Of a stretch of DNA of 64,000 bases, positions 34,114 to 43,575 are shown one piece after another. The stretch spans positions 310,001 to 374,000 of the forward strand of contig NZ_LAZU01000025.1 of NCBI RefSeq assembly GCF_000987955.1, in the 5' to 3' direction. The notes under the pieces are model-generated. The model was not told the DNA's origin. It searched no databases and saw only the letters and a list, made by a program, of their open reading frames with translations. A program made the position numbers and the translations under genes. This stretch comes from Paenibacillus sp. DMB20. GTDB taxonomy: Bacteria > Bacillota > Bacilli > Paenibacillales > Paenibacillaceae. The first letter of the stretch is position 1. Each line of letters starts with the position of its first letter.

Positions 34114-34152
34114 ATTATAATTTTTATATCGATATTTTACGTTCTTTTTACA
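34114..34152 (+). promoter_or_regulatory. Pho-box-like direct repeats upstream of pstS
   Basis: Hexamers ATTATA, TATATC, TTTACG and TTTACA begin at 34114, 34125, 34136 and 34147, exactly 11 bp apart. Against TT(A/T/C)A(C/T)A they score 5, 4, 5 and 6 of 6. A possible -10 TAAGAT is at 34184-34189. This is weaker than the phoP-region arrays. Confidence 0.5.
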
Positions 34153-34253
34153 TAATCCGAATTTCCGCATAACACTTGAGTCTTAAGATGAAATAGTGCT
34201 GATGGTTAAACAAAAAAACAAACCGTCACTTAATAAAGGGAGGACTAAAACAA

Positions 34254-35198
34254 ATGATGAAGAAACTGCCGTTTATTCTGACGCTTTTCGCACTCGTATT
34301 TACTCTTGCCGCATGCGGATCGAAAAGCGAAACTACAGGCACAGGGGGCAATGCGAATCAAGCAGCCGGAGGATCCGGAACGGCTAAAGAAGAAACCGGG
34401 TTGAGCGGTTCCATCCTTGCGGTAGGCTCCACGGCCATGCAGCCATTGGTAGAACAAGTGGGACAGAAGTTCATGGCAGACGAAAAATATAAGGGCGTTA
34501 CCGTACAGGTTCAAGGCGGAGGCAGCGGTACCGGCTTGACGCAGGTATCGGAAGGACAATCCGATATCGGAAACTCCGACGTATTTGCTGAAGAAAAGCT
34601 GGACGCCGACAAAGCGAAAAGCGTTGTTGATCATCAGGTGGCCGTCGTTGCCATGGCCGGAGTCGTGAACCCTAAGGTTACGGTAGATGACCTGACCAAA
34701 GAGCAATTGGTAGACATCTTCACAGGCAAAGTTACGAACTGGAAAGAGCTTGGCGGCGAAGATCAGAAGATCGTCATCGTAAACCGTCCCGCAAGCTCCG
34801 GCACGCGTGCCACTTTCGAAAAATTCGCGCTTGGCCAGTCCAAGTTGGCTGACCTTCCGGGCTCCATCCAAGAGGATTCCAGCGGCACGGTTAAAAAACT
34901 GGTCAGCGAAACACCTGGAGCTATCGGCTATCTGGCATTGTCCTACCTGGACGACAGCGTAAAGACGCTCAAGTATAACGGTGTGGAAGCAAAGGTGGAA
35001 AACGTGCAGGACGGTAAATATCCGGTATGGGCTTACCAGCACATGTACACCAAAGGCGAGCCTAACGAGACGGTAAAAGCATTCCTTGACTACATGCTGT
35101 CCGATGAAGTTCAACAAAAAGATGTTGTCGAGCTTGGATATATTCCGGTATCCGGCATGAAAGTAAAACGCGACGCGGAAGGCAATATTACTCAATAA
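34254..35198 (+). CDS. pstS: Phosphate ABC transporter substrate-binding lipoprotein
   Basis: A 314-residue binding protein of the high-affinity phosphate importer. A lipoprotein signal ends in TLAACGS, a Gly/Asn linker follows, then the periplasmic-binding fold with GSTAMQPLVEQV, VQGGGSGTGLTQVSEGQSDIGNSD (phosphate-contacting loops) and NRPASSGTRATFEKF. The start ATG 34254 has GGGAGGA 8 bases upstream. It is followed by a hairpin that would make pstS mRNA more abundant than the permease message, the usual pattern for such operons. Confidence 0.94.
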   Translation: MMKKLPFILTLFALVFTLAACGSKSETTGTGGNANQAAGGSGTAKEETGLSGSILAVGSTAMQPLVEQVGQKFMADEKYKGVTVQVQGGGSGTGLTQVSEGQSDIGNSDVFAEEKLDADKAKSVVDHQVAVVAMAGVVNPKVTVDDLTKEQLVDIFTGKVTNWKELGGEDQKIVIVNRPASSGTRATFEKFALGQSKLADLPGSIQEDSSGTVKKLVSETPGAIGYLALSYLDDSVKTLKYNGVEAKVENVQDGKYPVWAYQHMYTKGEPNETVKAFLDYMLSDEVQQKDVVELGYIPVSGMKVKRDAEGNITQ

Positions 35199-35235
35199 AT
35201 CCTGAACTCATGCCAGGTGACATCAAAATGGAAGA

Positions 35236-35260
35236 AGAGGCGGATACTCCGCCTCTATTT
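35236..35260 (+). terminator. Partial terminator between pstS and pstC
   Basis: AGAGGCGGA pairs perfectly with TCCGCCTCT around TAC and is followed by ATTTTCC. It probably lets some transcripts through to pstCAB. Confidence 0.75.
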
Positions 35261-35283
35261 TCCGGTTAGAAGGAAGGTAAGCA

Positions 35284-36209
35284 ATGGGACAGATGGGGAA
35301 AAACACAACGCTCAAGCAAAATGACGCGCAGAGCAGCAAGCTGGGAGAAAAGCATTTTTGGGAAGATTGGATCGGGCGCATCTACACCTCGGTATGCGTC
35401 GTGCTGCTTCTTGTGGTCATCGTTTCGATCGTATTTTTTGTGTCGTCGAAGGGGCTCGCCACGTTTTTTGAAAACGGGGTTAGTCTGAAGGATTTTTTCT
35501 TGGGTAAAACATGGAGCCCGGATGAGGAATTCGGGGCGCTTCCGTTTATCACGGGTTCGTTTGCCGTTACGCTGCTGGCTGCTTTAATTGCGGGACCGTT
35601 AAGCCTGTGCGCGGCCTTGTTCATGACGGAAATATTGCCTGGACGGGGGAAACGGATCCTGCAGCCTGCCGTCGAGCTGTTATCGGGGATTCCTTCGGTC
35701 GTGTATGGCTTCATCGGCCTCAGCGTCATCGTTCCGCTGGTGCGATCGGTATTTGGCGGGCAAGGTTTCGGTATTTTGGCGGGCTGCCTTGTCCTCGCGG
35801 TCATGATTCTGCCTACCATTACGAGCATCATGGCGGATGCGCTGGCCTCTCTTCCGGGCGGCCTGAGGGAGTCCTCCTATGCGCTAGGGGCCACCCGCTG
35901 GCAAACCATTTACCGCGTCGTCATTCCAACGGTTTTACCCGCATTGCTGACAGGAGTGGTCCTGGGCATGGCACGCGCTTTCGGCGAAGCTTGGCTGTAC
36001 AGATGGTTATCGGCAACGCGCCGCATATCCCGAATTCCCTTATCGAGTCCGCATCCACGCTGACCAGTGCCATCACGTTAAGCATGGGGAATACGGCGAT
36101 GGGATCGGTTCACAATAACGCTTTGTGGAGCATGGCGCTTGTACTGCTGCTGATGACCTTTGTATTTGTACTGCTCGTGAGGCTGCTTGAAAGGAGAAAC
36201 CGAATTTGA
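35284..36209 (+). pseudogene. pstC: Phosphate ABC transporter permease PstC, frame broken
   Basis: A six-helix permease of the phosphate importer. Frame one covers the N-terminus through GIPSVVYGFIGLSVIVPLV, SIMADALASLPGGLRESSYALGATRWQT (the EAA loop) and MARAFGEA, then runs into a false end at 36063. The real end, LAVQMVIGNAPHIPNSL through LLERRNRI, is in the next frame and stops at 36209. Reading GAA-GC-TTG as GAA-GCN-TTG at about 35990 repairs it to 308 residues, the normal PstC length. With pstA also broken, either the whole Pst permease is dead or the sequence has errors here. The stop overlaps the TTG start of pstA. Confidence 0.88.
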
Positions 36210-37104
36210 AAAGAGCAAAAACAGCTGACAAAATCGCTACGATTGTTATCGTTATTTTCGCGCTGCTGATTGTCGCCATACTGATCGGCCTGCTTGGTTA
36301 CATTATGGTGAGGGGCTGCGCCATATCGACTGGAATTTCCTGACGGGCGTGCCTCAGCTTATAAAAGGCGGAGGGGGAATCGGACCCCAGTTGTTTAACT
36401 CCGTGTTTCTTCTTGTCCTTACCTTGATCATTACCGTCCCGCTCGGATGGGGCGGAGGCATCTACATGGCCGAATACGCCAAGCCCGGACGAATCACCAA
36501 TATCGTGCGTCTGGTTGTCGAGGTATTATCATCTTTTCCTTCGATCGTTATCGGCTTGTTCGGGCTATTGGTTCTGGTTAACACGTTCAACCTTGGATTT
36601 TCCCTGCTGTCGGGCGCCATGGCCTTGGCTATATTCAATCTGCCGCTGATGGTCCGCACGACCGAGCAGGCATTCAGGGCCGTGCCGAAAGAGCAAAAGG
36701 AAGCCGGCTTCGCACTGGGGCTGTCCAAGTGGAAAATCATCACATCGATTCTCCTTCCCGTTGCGCTGCCGAGCCTGATTACAGGGACGATCCTGGCCTC
36801 GGGGCGGATCTTCGGCGAAGCGGCGGCCCTTATGTTTACGGCGGGAATGAGCAGTCCTCCGCTTGATTTCACGGATTGGAATCCGCTTAGTCCAAGATCG
36901 CCGATTAATCCGCTTCGGCCTGCCGAAACCCTTGCGGTTCATATCTGGAAGGTGAACAGCGAAGGAATCGCGCCGGACGCTCCGGAAATCGCGGCAGGAG
37001 CTTCCGCGGTCCTGGTTATTCTCATTTTAGGATTTAACCTTACGGCGAGATGGATTGGAAGATTGGCATACCGGCGCTTTACTGCAGCCAAACGGATAGA
37101 TTAG
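36206..37104 (+). pseudogene. pstA: Phosphate ABC transporter permease PstA, frame broken
   Basis: The second permease of the phosphate importer. The TTG at 36206 follows AAGGAG and overlaps the pstC stop. The first 35 codons (KRAKTADKIATIVIVIFALL, LLGYIMVRG) are in one frame, which then stops. The rest is one frame over: RHIDWNFLTGVPQLIKGGGG, LSSFPSIVIGLFGLLVLV, AGFALGLSKWKIITSI, GRIFGEAAALMFTAG. One missing base at about 36314-36318 (GGC-TGC read as GGC-NTG) gives 299 residues, normal for PstA. It was probably intact in the living cell. It is followed by pstB, 15 bases downstream. Confidence 0.88.
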
Positions 37105-37119
37105 AGGGGGAGGACCAAG

Positions 37120-37875
37120 ATGGCTCAAGCGTTTGGAACCGAAAATTTAAGTGTGTTTTACGGGGAATTTGAAGCGGTCAAGAATATCAGCCTTGATTTT
37201 CCGGCCCAAAGTGTCACTGCACTGATCGGCCCCTCCGGCTGCGGCAAATCGACCTTTCTCAGGTCTTTGAACCGGATGAACGACGCGATTTCGCTATCGC
37301 GGACAACCGGGCATATATGGATGAACGGCAACGATCTGAACGATCCGCATACCGATGTGATCAAGCTGCGCCAGCAGATCGGCATGGTATGGCAAAAGCC
37401 GAATCCGTTTTTTAAGTCGATTTACAACAATATCGCTTTTGGACCGAGGTATCGCGGGATCAAAAAGAAAAAGCAATTGGATGAAATCGTGGAGAACAGT
37501 CTGCGCAAAGCTGCATTATGGGATGAAGTAAAGGACCGCCTGAACGATTCGGCCTTATCCTTGTCGGGAGGCCAGCAGCAGCGTCTTTGCATCGCCCGCG
37601 CGCTGTCCGTAAATCCGCAGATCCTGCTGCTGGATGAGCCGGCTTCCGCTCTGGACCCGGTCTCTACGGGCAAAATCGAAGAGCTGATCACGCAGCTGAA
37701 GGAAGAGCTTCGGATCGTTATCGTTACCCACAATATGCAGCAGGCCGCCAGGGTATCCGATTTTACCGCCTACTTCTATTTGGGCAAAGTGGTTGAGCAC
37801 GGCAAGACCGAGCTTATTTTCACAAACCCTGAGAACAAGCTGACGCAGGATTATATTTCAGGACGGTTTGGATAA
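37120..37875 (+). CDS. pstB: Phosphate ABC transporter ATP-binding protein (copy 1)
   Basis: The 251-residue ATPase of the phosphate importer. Walker A is GPSGCGKST, the signature is LSGGQQQR, Walker B is [13 protein letters not shown], and the switch His is in [12 protein letters not shown]. The end DYISGRFG is typical of PstB. It completes pstSCAB and is followed by a terminator. A second pstB lies at 50085, next to phoU. Confidence 0.94.
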   Translation: MAQAFGTENLSVFYGEFEAVKNISLDFPAQSVTALIGPSGCGKSTFLRSLNRMNDAISLSRTTGHIWMNGNDLNDPHTDVIKLRQQIGMVWQKPNPFFKSIYNNIAFGPRYRGIKKKKQLDEIVENSLRKAALWDEVKDRLNDSALSLSGGQQQRLCIARALSVNPQILLLDEPASALDPVSTGKIEELITQLKEELRIVIVTHNMQQAARVSDFTAYFYLGKVVEHGKTELIFTNPENKLTQDYISGRFG

Positions 37876-37908
37876 TTTCCGGCAAAACTCCGACGTCGTC
37901 CGAAACTG

Positions 37909-37956
37909 AAAGCAGGTCACTCAAGATTCACTTTTGGGCGGCCTGCTTTAATTTTA
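37909..37956 (+). terminator. Terminator of the pst operon
   Basis: AAAGCAGG pairs with CCTGCTTT around about 25 bases, followed by AATTTTAATT. Confidence 0.7.
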
Positions 37957-38047
37957 ATTATATTAAGAAAGGACAAGATTTCAGTTAACGGGGGCGTTTA
38001 TAAACCTCGGTCCGCATTTATGAACATTTTGTGAACGGATGAAAACG

Positions 38048-38118
38048 CTCTCCGCCGAACAAGTCCGTGGCTCAAAACGCGCGGTGCACGCGCGTCTTTC
38101 GGGCCGAGAGGTTTTTTT
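38048..38118 (+). ncRNA. Candidate structured RNA ending in a T-run, class unknown
   Basis: CTCTCCGCCGA (38048-38058) can pair with TCGGGCCGAGAG (38099-38110) with one mismatch and one bulge. Inside sit a small hairpin (AGTCC-GT-GGCT) and a strong one, ACGCGCG/CGCGCGT (38077-38083 with 38089-38095). The three-way fold is followed by GTTTTTTT. It could be the 3' end of a small RNA or an attenuator; no known riboswitch was recognised. Confidence 0.45.
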
Positions 38119-38176
38119 AAAAAATCGTTTATTGTGTCGATAAAACAATTTGATGTAAGGATTGGTTGAGTCAATG

Positions 38177-38205
38177 TTCACATATCCGACAAAATACTTT
38201 ATGAT
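38177..38205 (+). promoter_or_regulatory. Sigma-A promoter of citZ
   Basis: -35 TTCACA (38177-38182) and -10 TATGAT (38200-38205), each one mismatch from consensus, lie 17 bp apart. The start point would be near 38212. ATAA-N9-TTAT (38204-38220) overlaps the start point and recalls the dyads bound by CcpC, though the spacing differs from the known N7. Confidence 0.7.
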
Positions 38206-38270
38206 AAGAGAGAGTTTTATTATATTGATTATTTATGACCTTATCAGGGTTCTCTTTTCATCCGGTATCA

Positions 38271-38284
38271 TGAAACGGTTTTCA
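38271..38284 (+). promoter_or_regulatory. CcpA cre-like palindrome in citZ leader
   Basis: TGAAACGGTTTTCA is one base from the symmetric cre form TGAAA-NCGN-TTTCA. It lies about 60 bases after the predicted start point, a roadblock position. CcpA control of citZ is known in B. subtilis. Confidence 0.5.
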
Positions 38285-38335
38285 CAGCACAGTCCAACAC
38301 CGGGGGTATCCCAAATATCAAAGGAGAGATGATGC

Positions 38336-39448
38336 ATGACAGCTACCAAGGGTTTGGAAGGCATTGTAGCTACAACATCCTCGATCAGTTCGATCGTTGA
38401 CGGCGTTCTTACGTATCGGGGCTATGATATTGATGATCTCGCAGAGCATGCCAGTTTTGAAGAAGTGGCCTATTTGCTATGGTACGGCAAACTTCCCGAT
38501 GCCCAGGAATTAAAGTCTCTTCAGCAGGATCTGAGCGCTTATGCGGCCATTCCGGATAAACTGATAGAACAGATCAAGCTGTATCCTCAAAACGCGAATA
38601 CGATGGCAGCTCTCCGCTCGGCCGTATCCGCACTTGCTCTGTATGACGAATCCGCCGATGACATGAGTCAGGAAGCCAATGAAAAGAAAGCGGTTAAACT
38701 GCAGGCGCAGCTCCCTACCATCGTTGCAGCCATTTCCCGCGTCCGTCAAGGCAAGGAGCCGGTCGCTCCGAAGGCCGGCGTTTCCATCGCGGAAAACTTC
38801 CTGTACATGCTTAGGGGCGAGCAGCCGGATGAAACCTCGATTAAAGCTCTGGACCAGGCTCTCGTGCTTCATGCCGATCACGAGCTGAATGCATCCACAT
38901 TCGCATCCCGCGTAACCGTGGCCACGCTGTCCGATATTTACTCGGGCGTTACATCCGCGATCGGCGCGCTGAAAGGACCTTTGCATGGAGGAGCCAACGA
39001 GGCGGTCATGAAAATGCTGAATGAAGTGGGCACCATCGACAAGGCGGAAGCCTACATTCAGGAAAAACTCAATAACCGCGAAAAAATCATGGGCTTCGGT
39101 CACCGCGTATACAAAAACGGCGATCCCCGTGCAAAGCATCTGCAGAAAATGTCCCGCGAGCTCGGTGAAATAAAGGGTGATACGACCCTGTATGATATCT
39201 CGGTTCTGATTGAAAAAATCGTAACCTCCCAAAAAGGACTGAAGCCGAACGTCGACTTCTATTCGGCTTCCGTATATACCCAGCTTGGAATCGAACACGA
39301 ACTGTTCACTCCGATTTTCGCGATCAGCCGCGTATCCGGTTGGACGGCGCATATTTTGGAGCAGTACGACGGCAACCGCATCATCCGCCCGCGTGCGGAA
39401 TACACGGGTTTAACCAATCAGAAGTACGTGCCTGTTGAGCTTCGCTAA
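38336..39448 (+). CDS. citZ: Citrate synthase
   Basis: A 370-residue short-form (Gram-positive/archaeal type II) citrate synthase condensing acetyl-CoA and oxaloacetate. Catalytic features: LHADHELNASTF (His), GPLHGGANEAVM (His), GFGHRVYKNGDPRA, and VDFYSASVY with the Asp. The ATG at 38336 has AAGGAGAG 7 bases before it; two ATGs just upstream are in other frames. First gene of the citZ-icd-mdh group, which feeds carbon into the TCA cycle. Confidence 0.95.
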   Translation: MTATKGLEGIVATTSSISSIVDGVLTYRGYDIDDLAEHASFEEVAYLLWYGKLPDAQELKSLQQDLSAYAAIPDKLIEQIKLYPQNANTMAALRSAVSALALYDESADDMSQEANEKKAVKLQAQLPTIVAAISRVRQGKEPVAPKAGVSIAENFLYMLRGEQPDETSIKALDQALVLHADHELNASTFASRVTVATLSDIYSGVTSAIGALKGPLHGGANEAVMKMLNEVGTIDKAEAYIQEKLNNREKIMGFGHRVYKNGDPRAKHLQKMSRELGEIKGDTTLYDISVLIEKIVTSQKGLKPNVDFYSASVYTQLGIEHELFTPIFAISRVSGWTAHILEQYDGNRIIRPRAEYTGLTNQKYVPVELR

Positions 39449-39484
39449 TTTGCCGCAATTACGGTACAATAGGGCAGAGGAAAC

Positions 39485-39547
39485 GCTTTTTCCGGATCAC
39501 CGGTAAAAGCGGCATTCTTTGTGCCCTTTCCCGCTTTTTAAGCGGAG
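39485..39547 (+). other. Hairpins between citZ and icd
   Basis: CGCTTTTTCCGG pairs with CCGGTAAAAGCG (about 39485-39512), and CCGCTTTTTAAGCGG folds at about 39529-39544. Neither has a T-run, so they are more likely processing or stability elements than terminators. A TACAAT sequence near 39465 could be a -10 for icd. Confidence 0.45.
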
Positions 39548-39586
39548 GATAGAGACAACCACCATTTCAAAGGAGGAATTCATACT

Positions 39587-40879
39587 ATGAAACTTGAGAA
39601 ATTCGCACTACCAACCGAAGGTGAGAAGATTACGATTGATAACGGCAAGCTGCAGGTGCCGGCGAACCCGATCATTCCTTTCATCGAGGGTGACGGAACA
39701 GGCCGCGATATCTGGAGAGCTTCCAAGCGCGTGCTTGATGCAGCGGTAGAAAAAGCATACGGCGGCTCCAAGAAAATTGCCTGGTATGAGGTGTTCGCCG
39801 GCGAGAAAGCTTTCAATACATACGGCGAATGGCTTCCGAATGATACCCTTGAAGCGATCCGCGAATACATCGTTGCCATCAAGGGTCCTCTGACAACGCC
39901 GATCGGCGGCGGAATCCGTTCCCTGAACGTGGCGCTGCGCCAAGAACTCGATCTCTACACCTGCCTGCGTCCGGTTCGTTACTTTAACGGCGTGCCTTCC
40001 CCGGTTAAACGCCCTGAATTGGTCGACATGGTCATTTTCCGCGAAAACACGGAAGACATTTATGCAGGCATCGAGTACAAGGAAGGTTCCGAGGAAGTGA
40101 AGAAGGTTATCAAATTCCTCCAAGAAGAAATGGGAGTAAACAAAATCCGCTTCCCGGAAACATCCGGCATCGGCGTGAAGCCCGTATCCTCCGAAGGCTC
40201 GAAGCGTCTTGTGCGCGCAGCCGTAGAGTATGCCATCAAGCACGGACGCAAGAGCGTTACGCTTGTTCATAAAGGCAACATCATGAAGTTTACGGAAGGG
40301 GCATTCAAAAATTGGGGGTACGAAGTGGCTGAGCAGGAGTTCGGCGACAAGGTGTTCACATGGGCCCAGTACGACATCATCAAGGAAAAGGACGGCGTAG
40401 ATGCAGCGAATGCGGCTCAAAAGGCAGCGGAAGAAGCCGGCAAAATCATCGTGAAGGACGCGATTGCCGACATCGCCCTGCAACAAGTACTGACCCGCCC
40501 AACCGATTTTGACGTGATCGCCACGCTGAACCTGAACGGCGACTACCTGTCCGACGCCCTTGCAGCACAAGTCGGCGGTATCGGAATTGCTCCGGGCGCC
40601 AACATCAACTACGTGACAGGGCATGCGATTTTTGAAGCGACCCACGGCACGGCTCCAAAGTATGCCGACAAAGACGTCGTGAACCCTGGTTCCGTCATTC
40701 TGTCCGGCGTTATGCTTCTTGAGCACCTGGGTTGGCAGGAAGCGGCCGACCTCATTTATAAAGGCATGGAAACATCCATCAACAATAAAACCGTAACCTA
40801 TGACTTTGCCCGTCTGATGGAAGATGCGACCGAAGTGAAATGCTCCGAGTTCGCGAACGAAATTATTAAAAACATGTAA
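39587..40879 (+). CDS. icd: NADP-dependent isocitrate dehydrogenase
   Basis: A 430-residue enzyme making 2-oxoglutarate and NADPH. Landmarks: [43 protein letters not shown] (substrate Ser and Arg residues), [33 protein letters not shown]-like [23 protein letters not shown] with metal-binding Asp, and [15 protein letters not shown]. The spacing and length match B. subtilis CitC. It lies 14 bases before mdh and probably shares its mRNA. Confidence 0.95.
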   Translation: MKLEKFALPTEGEKITIDNGKLQVPANPIIPFIEGDGTGRDIWRASKRVLDAAVEKAYGGSKKIAWYEVFAGEKAFNTYGEWLPNDTLEAIREYIVAIKGPLTTPIGGGIRSLNVALRQELDLYTCLRPVRYFNGVPSPVKRPELVDMVIFRENTEDIYAGIEYKEGSEEVKKVIKFLQEEMGVNKIRFPETSGIGVKPVSSEGSKRLVRAAVEYAIKHGRKSVTLVHKGNIMKFTEGAFKNWGYEVAEQEFGDKVFTWAQYDIIKEKDGVDAANAAQKAAEEAGKIIVKDAIADIALQQVLTRPTDFDVIATLNLNGDYLSDALAAQVGGIGIAPGANINYVTGHAIFEATHGTAPKYADKDVVNPGSVILSGVMLLEHLGWQEAADLIYKGMETSINNKTVTYDFARLMEDATEVKCSEFANEIIKNM

Positions 40880-40893
40880 GGGGGGGAATCATC

Positions 40894-41835
40894 GTGGCTA
40901 TTACTCGTAAAAAAATTACCGTGGTCGGCGCGGGCTTTACCGGTGCAACTACGGCACTTATGCTCGGACAAAAAGAACTGGGGGATGTCGTACTGCTCGA
41001 CATTCCTCAGCTTGAAAACCCGACGAAGGGTAAAGCGCTCGATATGTTGGAAGCCAGCCCCGTGCAGGGCTTTGACAGCAAAATTATCGGCACGGCCAAT
41101 TATGAAGACGCTGCGGACTCCGACATTGTCATCATTACGGCAGGCGTTGCACGCAAACCGGGTATGAGCCGCGATGACCTCGTTAATACGAATGCCGGCA
41201 TCGTAAAATCGGTATGCGAAAACGTGAAGAAATACGCGCCGAACTCTACCGTCATCATTCTGAGCAACCCGGTGGATGCCATGACTTACGTGGCGTACAA
41301 CACGCTCGGCTTCCCTAAAAACCGTGTCATCGGCCAGTCCGGCGTCTTGGATACAGCGCGTTACTGCACATTCATCGCCCAAGAGCTGAACGTATCCGTG
41401 GAAGACGTACGCGGCTTCGTGCTCGGCGGCCACGGCGACGATATGGTTCCTCTCGTTCGCTACTCCAGCGTTGGCGGCATTCCGATCGAAACGCTGATTC
41501 CTGCAGAGCGGATCGAAGAGATCGTGCAGCGTACCCGCGTCGGCGGGGGCGAGATCGTCAACCTGCTCGGCAACGGCAGCGCATACTATGCGCCGGCTGC
41601 ATCGCTTGTCCAAATGACGGAAGCGATTTTGAAGGACAAGAAACGGATTCTTCCGGTTATCGCTCTTCTGGAAGGCGAATACGGCTACAACAATCTGTTC
41701 ATGGGCGTTCCTGCCATTCTGGGCGGCGACGGCATCGAGAAAGTATTCGAGCTGGAGCTGACTTCGGACGAGAAGGCAGCGCTTGACAAATCGGCGGAAT
41801 CCGTACGCAACGTCACTTCCGTGGTGAAGCTGTAA
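40894..41835 (+). CDS. mdh: Malate dehydrogenase (lactate dehydrogenase-like type)
   Basis: A 313-residue NAD-dependent enzyme turning malate into oxaloacetate. The Rossmann loop is [12 protein letters not shown], then [14 protein letters not shown] (Asp for NAD), [16 protein letters not shown] (malate-specific Arg), [21 protein letters not shown] and [18 protein letters not shown] with catalytic His. The GTG start follows a run of G after icd. The gene ends at a good terminator. Confidence 0.95.
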   Translation: MAITRKKITVVGAGFTGATTALMLGQKELGDVVLLDIPQLENPTKGKALDMLEASPVQGFDSKIIGTANYEDAADSDIVIITAGVARKPGMSRDDLVNTNAGIVKSVCENVKKYAPNSTVIILSNPVDAMTYVAYNTLGFPKNRVIGQSGVLDTARYCTFIAQELNVSVEDVRGFVLGGHGDDMVPLVRYSSVGGIPIETLIPAERIEEIVQRTRVGGGEIVNLLGNGSAYYAPAASLVQMTEAILKDKKRILPVIALLEGEYGYNNLFMGVPAILGGDGIEKVFELELTSDEKAALDKSAESVRNVTSVVKL

Positions 41836-41871
41836 AATACGTCCGGCCCCTATATTTGACGATTGAATGAC

Positions 41872-41913
41872 AAAGCAATCCCGATCCATGATTTAGGAAA
41901 GGGATTGCTTTTC
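41872..41913 (+). terminator. Terminator of citZ-icd-mdh
   Basis: AAAGCAATCCC pairs with GGGATTGCTTTT around about 17 bases, with T-rich sequence following. Confidence 0.8.
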
Positions 41914-41998
41914 TTTCGTCCATTACTTCAGTATAATATGGTTCAGTAAGGCAAAATGTAACAAATATCACACTAATGAAATTTGGAGGCGTCGTTGA

Positions 41999-42424
41999 AT
42001 GGAAAGTGTTTCTTTTTTGCTGCATATCATCGGAACCGCAGCACTCGGCTTTTATCTGATCCTTCCGTTTATTGTAGGCGGTACTCAGAAACTATCCCTC
42101 GGTGCCCAGGAAGGCGCCGTGAGCACGATTCATGTGGCTAATCGCTTTGCACAATACGGTCTGGTACTTCAGCTTTTGACAGGCGGTTACATGATGTCCA
42201 AGGGGAATTATTCCGTAGCTTGGATGATTATCGTTACCGTTCTTTTGCTGGCTATGTTTGCGATCGGCGGCATTATGAGCAAGCCGTTGAAAAACGCGTT
42301 GGCCGGTATCCGCGAGAAACGTGAAGTTAAAGCCGAAACGGCGAAGCTGCGTACATTCAGCCTGCTGCTCGCTCTTCTCTTGCTCGTGATGATTTACTTC
42401 ATGGTCTTCCCTTTGTACAAATAA
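41999..42424 (+). CDS. Four-helix membrane protein of unknown function
   Basis: A 141-residue protein with four hydrophobic helices: FLLHIIGTAALGFYLILPFIVGG, YGLVLQLLTGGYMM, WMIIVTVLLLAMFAIGG and LLLALLLLVMIYFMVFPL, with a Lys/Glu-rich loop (IREKREVKAETAKL) between the last two. The His and small-residue pattern in the helices is seen in some DUF2269-like proteins, but the match is weak. The ATG follows GGAGG by 8 bases. TATAAT at 41932-41937 may be its -10. It ends at a strong terminator, so it is a single gene. Confidence 0.75.
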   Translation: MESVSFLLHIIGTAALGFYLILPFIVGGTQKLSLGAQEGAVSTIHVANRFAQYGLVLQLLTGGYMMSKGNYSVAWMIIVTVLLLAMFAIGGIMSKPLKNALAGIREKREVKAETAKLRTFSLLLALLLLVMIYFMVFPLYK

Positions 42425-42438
42425 TTTCGTATGGATAA

Positions 42439-42470
42439 GACCGCTTCCCTGCCGGAAGCGGTCTTTTTTT
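42439..42470 (+). terminator. Rho-independent terminator
   Basis: GACCGCTTCC and GGAAGCGGTC form a perfect 10-bp stem with a CTGCC loop, followed by seven T. Confidence 0.93.
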
Positions 42471-42688
42471 GCCCGGATCCCGGCAAGTCCTGCTGCTAAC
42501 CGCTTGCGGAATGATCGGCGGGGAATAGGTTTCACCAAGGGTTAAACTTTCGTTTGAGTTGTCCCTGTTCGTGGTAATTAACATATCGTAGAGGCCGTGA
42601 GTAATCCTGCCTGGACTGAGACATCCTACCAAGGGAAGATTAACCTATGAGAATTGTAACCCGAATGACATGAAAGGAGAAATGCCAT

Positions 42689-43555
42689 ATGCCGCAAGAC
42701 GGACAAAAGCAAACATTGCCGCCCCAGCATCAAGATCATCGCCCGGGGAGCGAAACGGAAATGCATCCGGCTCCGGAGTTTGAATCCTATGAATATAAAG
42801 CTGCCGGGAAGCTTCAGGGCAAAGCGGCGCTTATTACCGGAGGGGACAGCGGGATCGGACGTGCGGTGGCCGTGACGTACGCCAAAGAAGGCGCTGACGT
42901 AGCCATCGTTTACCTGAATGAGCATAAGGACGCGGAAGAGACCAAGCGTCAGGTTGAGCAGGAGGGACGCAAGTGTATCTTGATTCCGGGGGATGTCGGG
43001 GACGACGCGTTTTGCCGGGATGCGGTAAAGCAAACGGTCAATCAGCTGGGTAAATTGGACATCCTCGTCAACAACGCGGCCGAACAGCATCCGCAGAAGA
43101 GCATAGAGGATATCTCAAAAGAACAATTGGAGCGGACGTTCCGCACCAATATTTTGGGCATGTTCTTTATGACGCAGGCAGCTATGCCGCATCTCGGCAA
43201 AGGCAGCGCGATCATCAACACGGCTTCGATTACGGCTTACCGCGGAAGCCCTCAGCTGCTGGATTACTCCTCGACCAAAGGGGCGATCGTGTCCTTTACC
43301 CGGTCATTGGCCATGAATGTCGTGGAGAAGGGGATTCGCGTTAACGGGGTAGCACCGGGACCGATCTGGACCCCATTGATCCCGTCCACCTTCCCCGAAG
43401 ATCAAGTCGCCCAATTCGGTGCAACGCAGCCGATGAAGCGTCCGGGACAACCGGAAGAATTGGCGCCGGCTTATGTGTATCTGGCATGCTCCGATTCCTC
43501 ATATGTAAGCGGCCAGATGATCCACATTAACGGCGGCGAAGTCATTAACGGTTAA
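42689..43555 (+). CDS. Short-chain dehydrogenase/reductase, general-stress type
   Basis: A 288-residue SDR with a long N-terminal extension before the Rossmann fold (QHQDHRPGSETEMHPAPEFE), as in B. subtilis YhdF/YdaD/YhxC. NAD(P) loop ITGGDSGIGRAVA; NNAAEQHP; catalytic Ser in NTASIT and YSSTK (Tyr and Lys); then RVNGVAPGPIWTPL. It probably reduces or oxidises an alcohol or aldehyde; the substrate is unknown. ATG 42689 has AAAGGAG. It ends at a terminator shared with the convergent crystallin-like gene. Confidence 0.9.
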   Translation: MPQDGQKQTLPPQHQDHRPGSETEMHPAPEFESYEYKAAGKLQGKAALITGGDSGIGRAVAVTYAKEGADVAIVYLNEHKDAEETKRQVEQEGRKCILIPGDVGDDAFCRDAVKQTVNQLGKLDILVNNAAEQHPQKSIEDISKEQLERTFRTNILGMFFMTQAAMPHLGKGSAIINTASITAYRGSPQLLDYSSTKGAIVSFTRSLAMNVVEKGIRVNGVAPGPIWTPLIPSTFPEDQVAQFGATQPMKRPGQPEELAPAYVYLACSDSSYVSGQMIHINGGEVING

Positions 43556-43575
43556 AGGTCGGGTCGTAAATTTTC

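Larger units (their letters stand above)
37957..38335. other. Long citZ upstream region
   Basis: About 380 bases with no credible gene. It holds, in order, an AT-rich stretch, a folded element followed by seven T (38048-38118), a good sigma-A promoter (38177-38205) and a CcpA-like palindrome (38271-38284). A minus-strand open frame at 37981-38181 has no ribosome site and is dismissed. Confidence 0.6.

Noticed and set aside
37981..38181. Minus-strand open frame of 66 residues in the citZ upstream region
   Set aside because: No Shine-Dalgarno, no domain, and it runs through the folded RNA element; open frame length is expected by chance.
42500..42690. Sigma-B-type promoter before the SDR gene
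   Set aside because: GTTT-like and GGGTA-like pieces exist but not at a proper spacing, and Paenibacillus generally lacks sigma-B.
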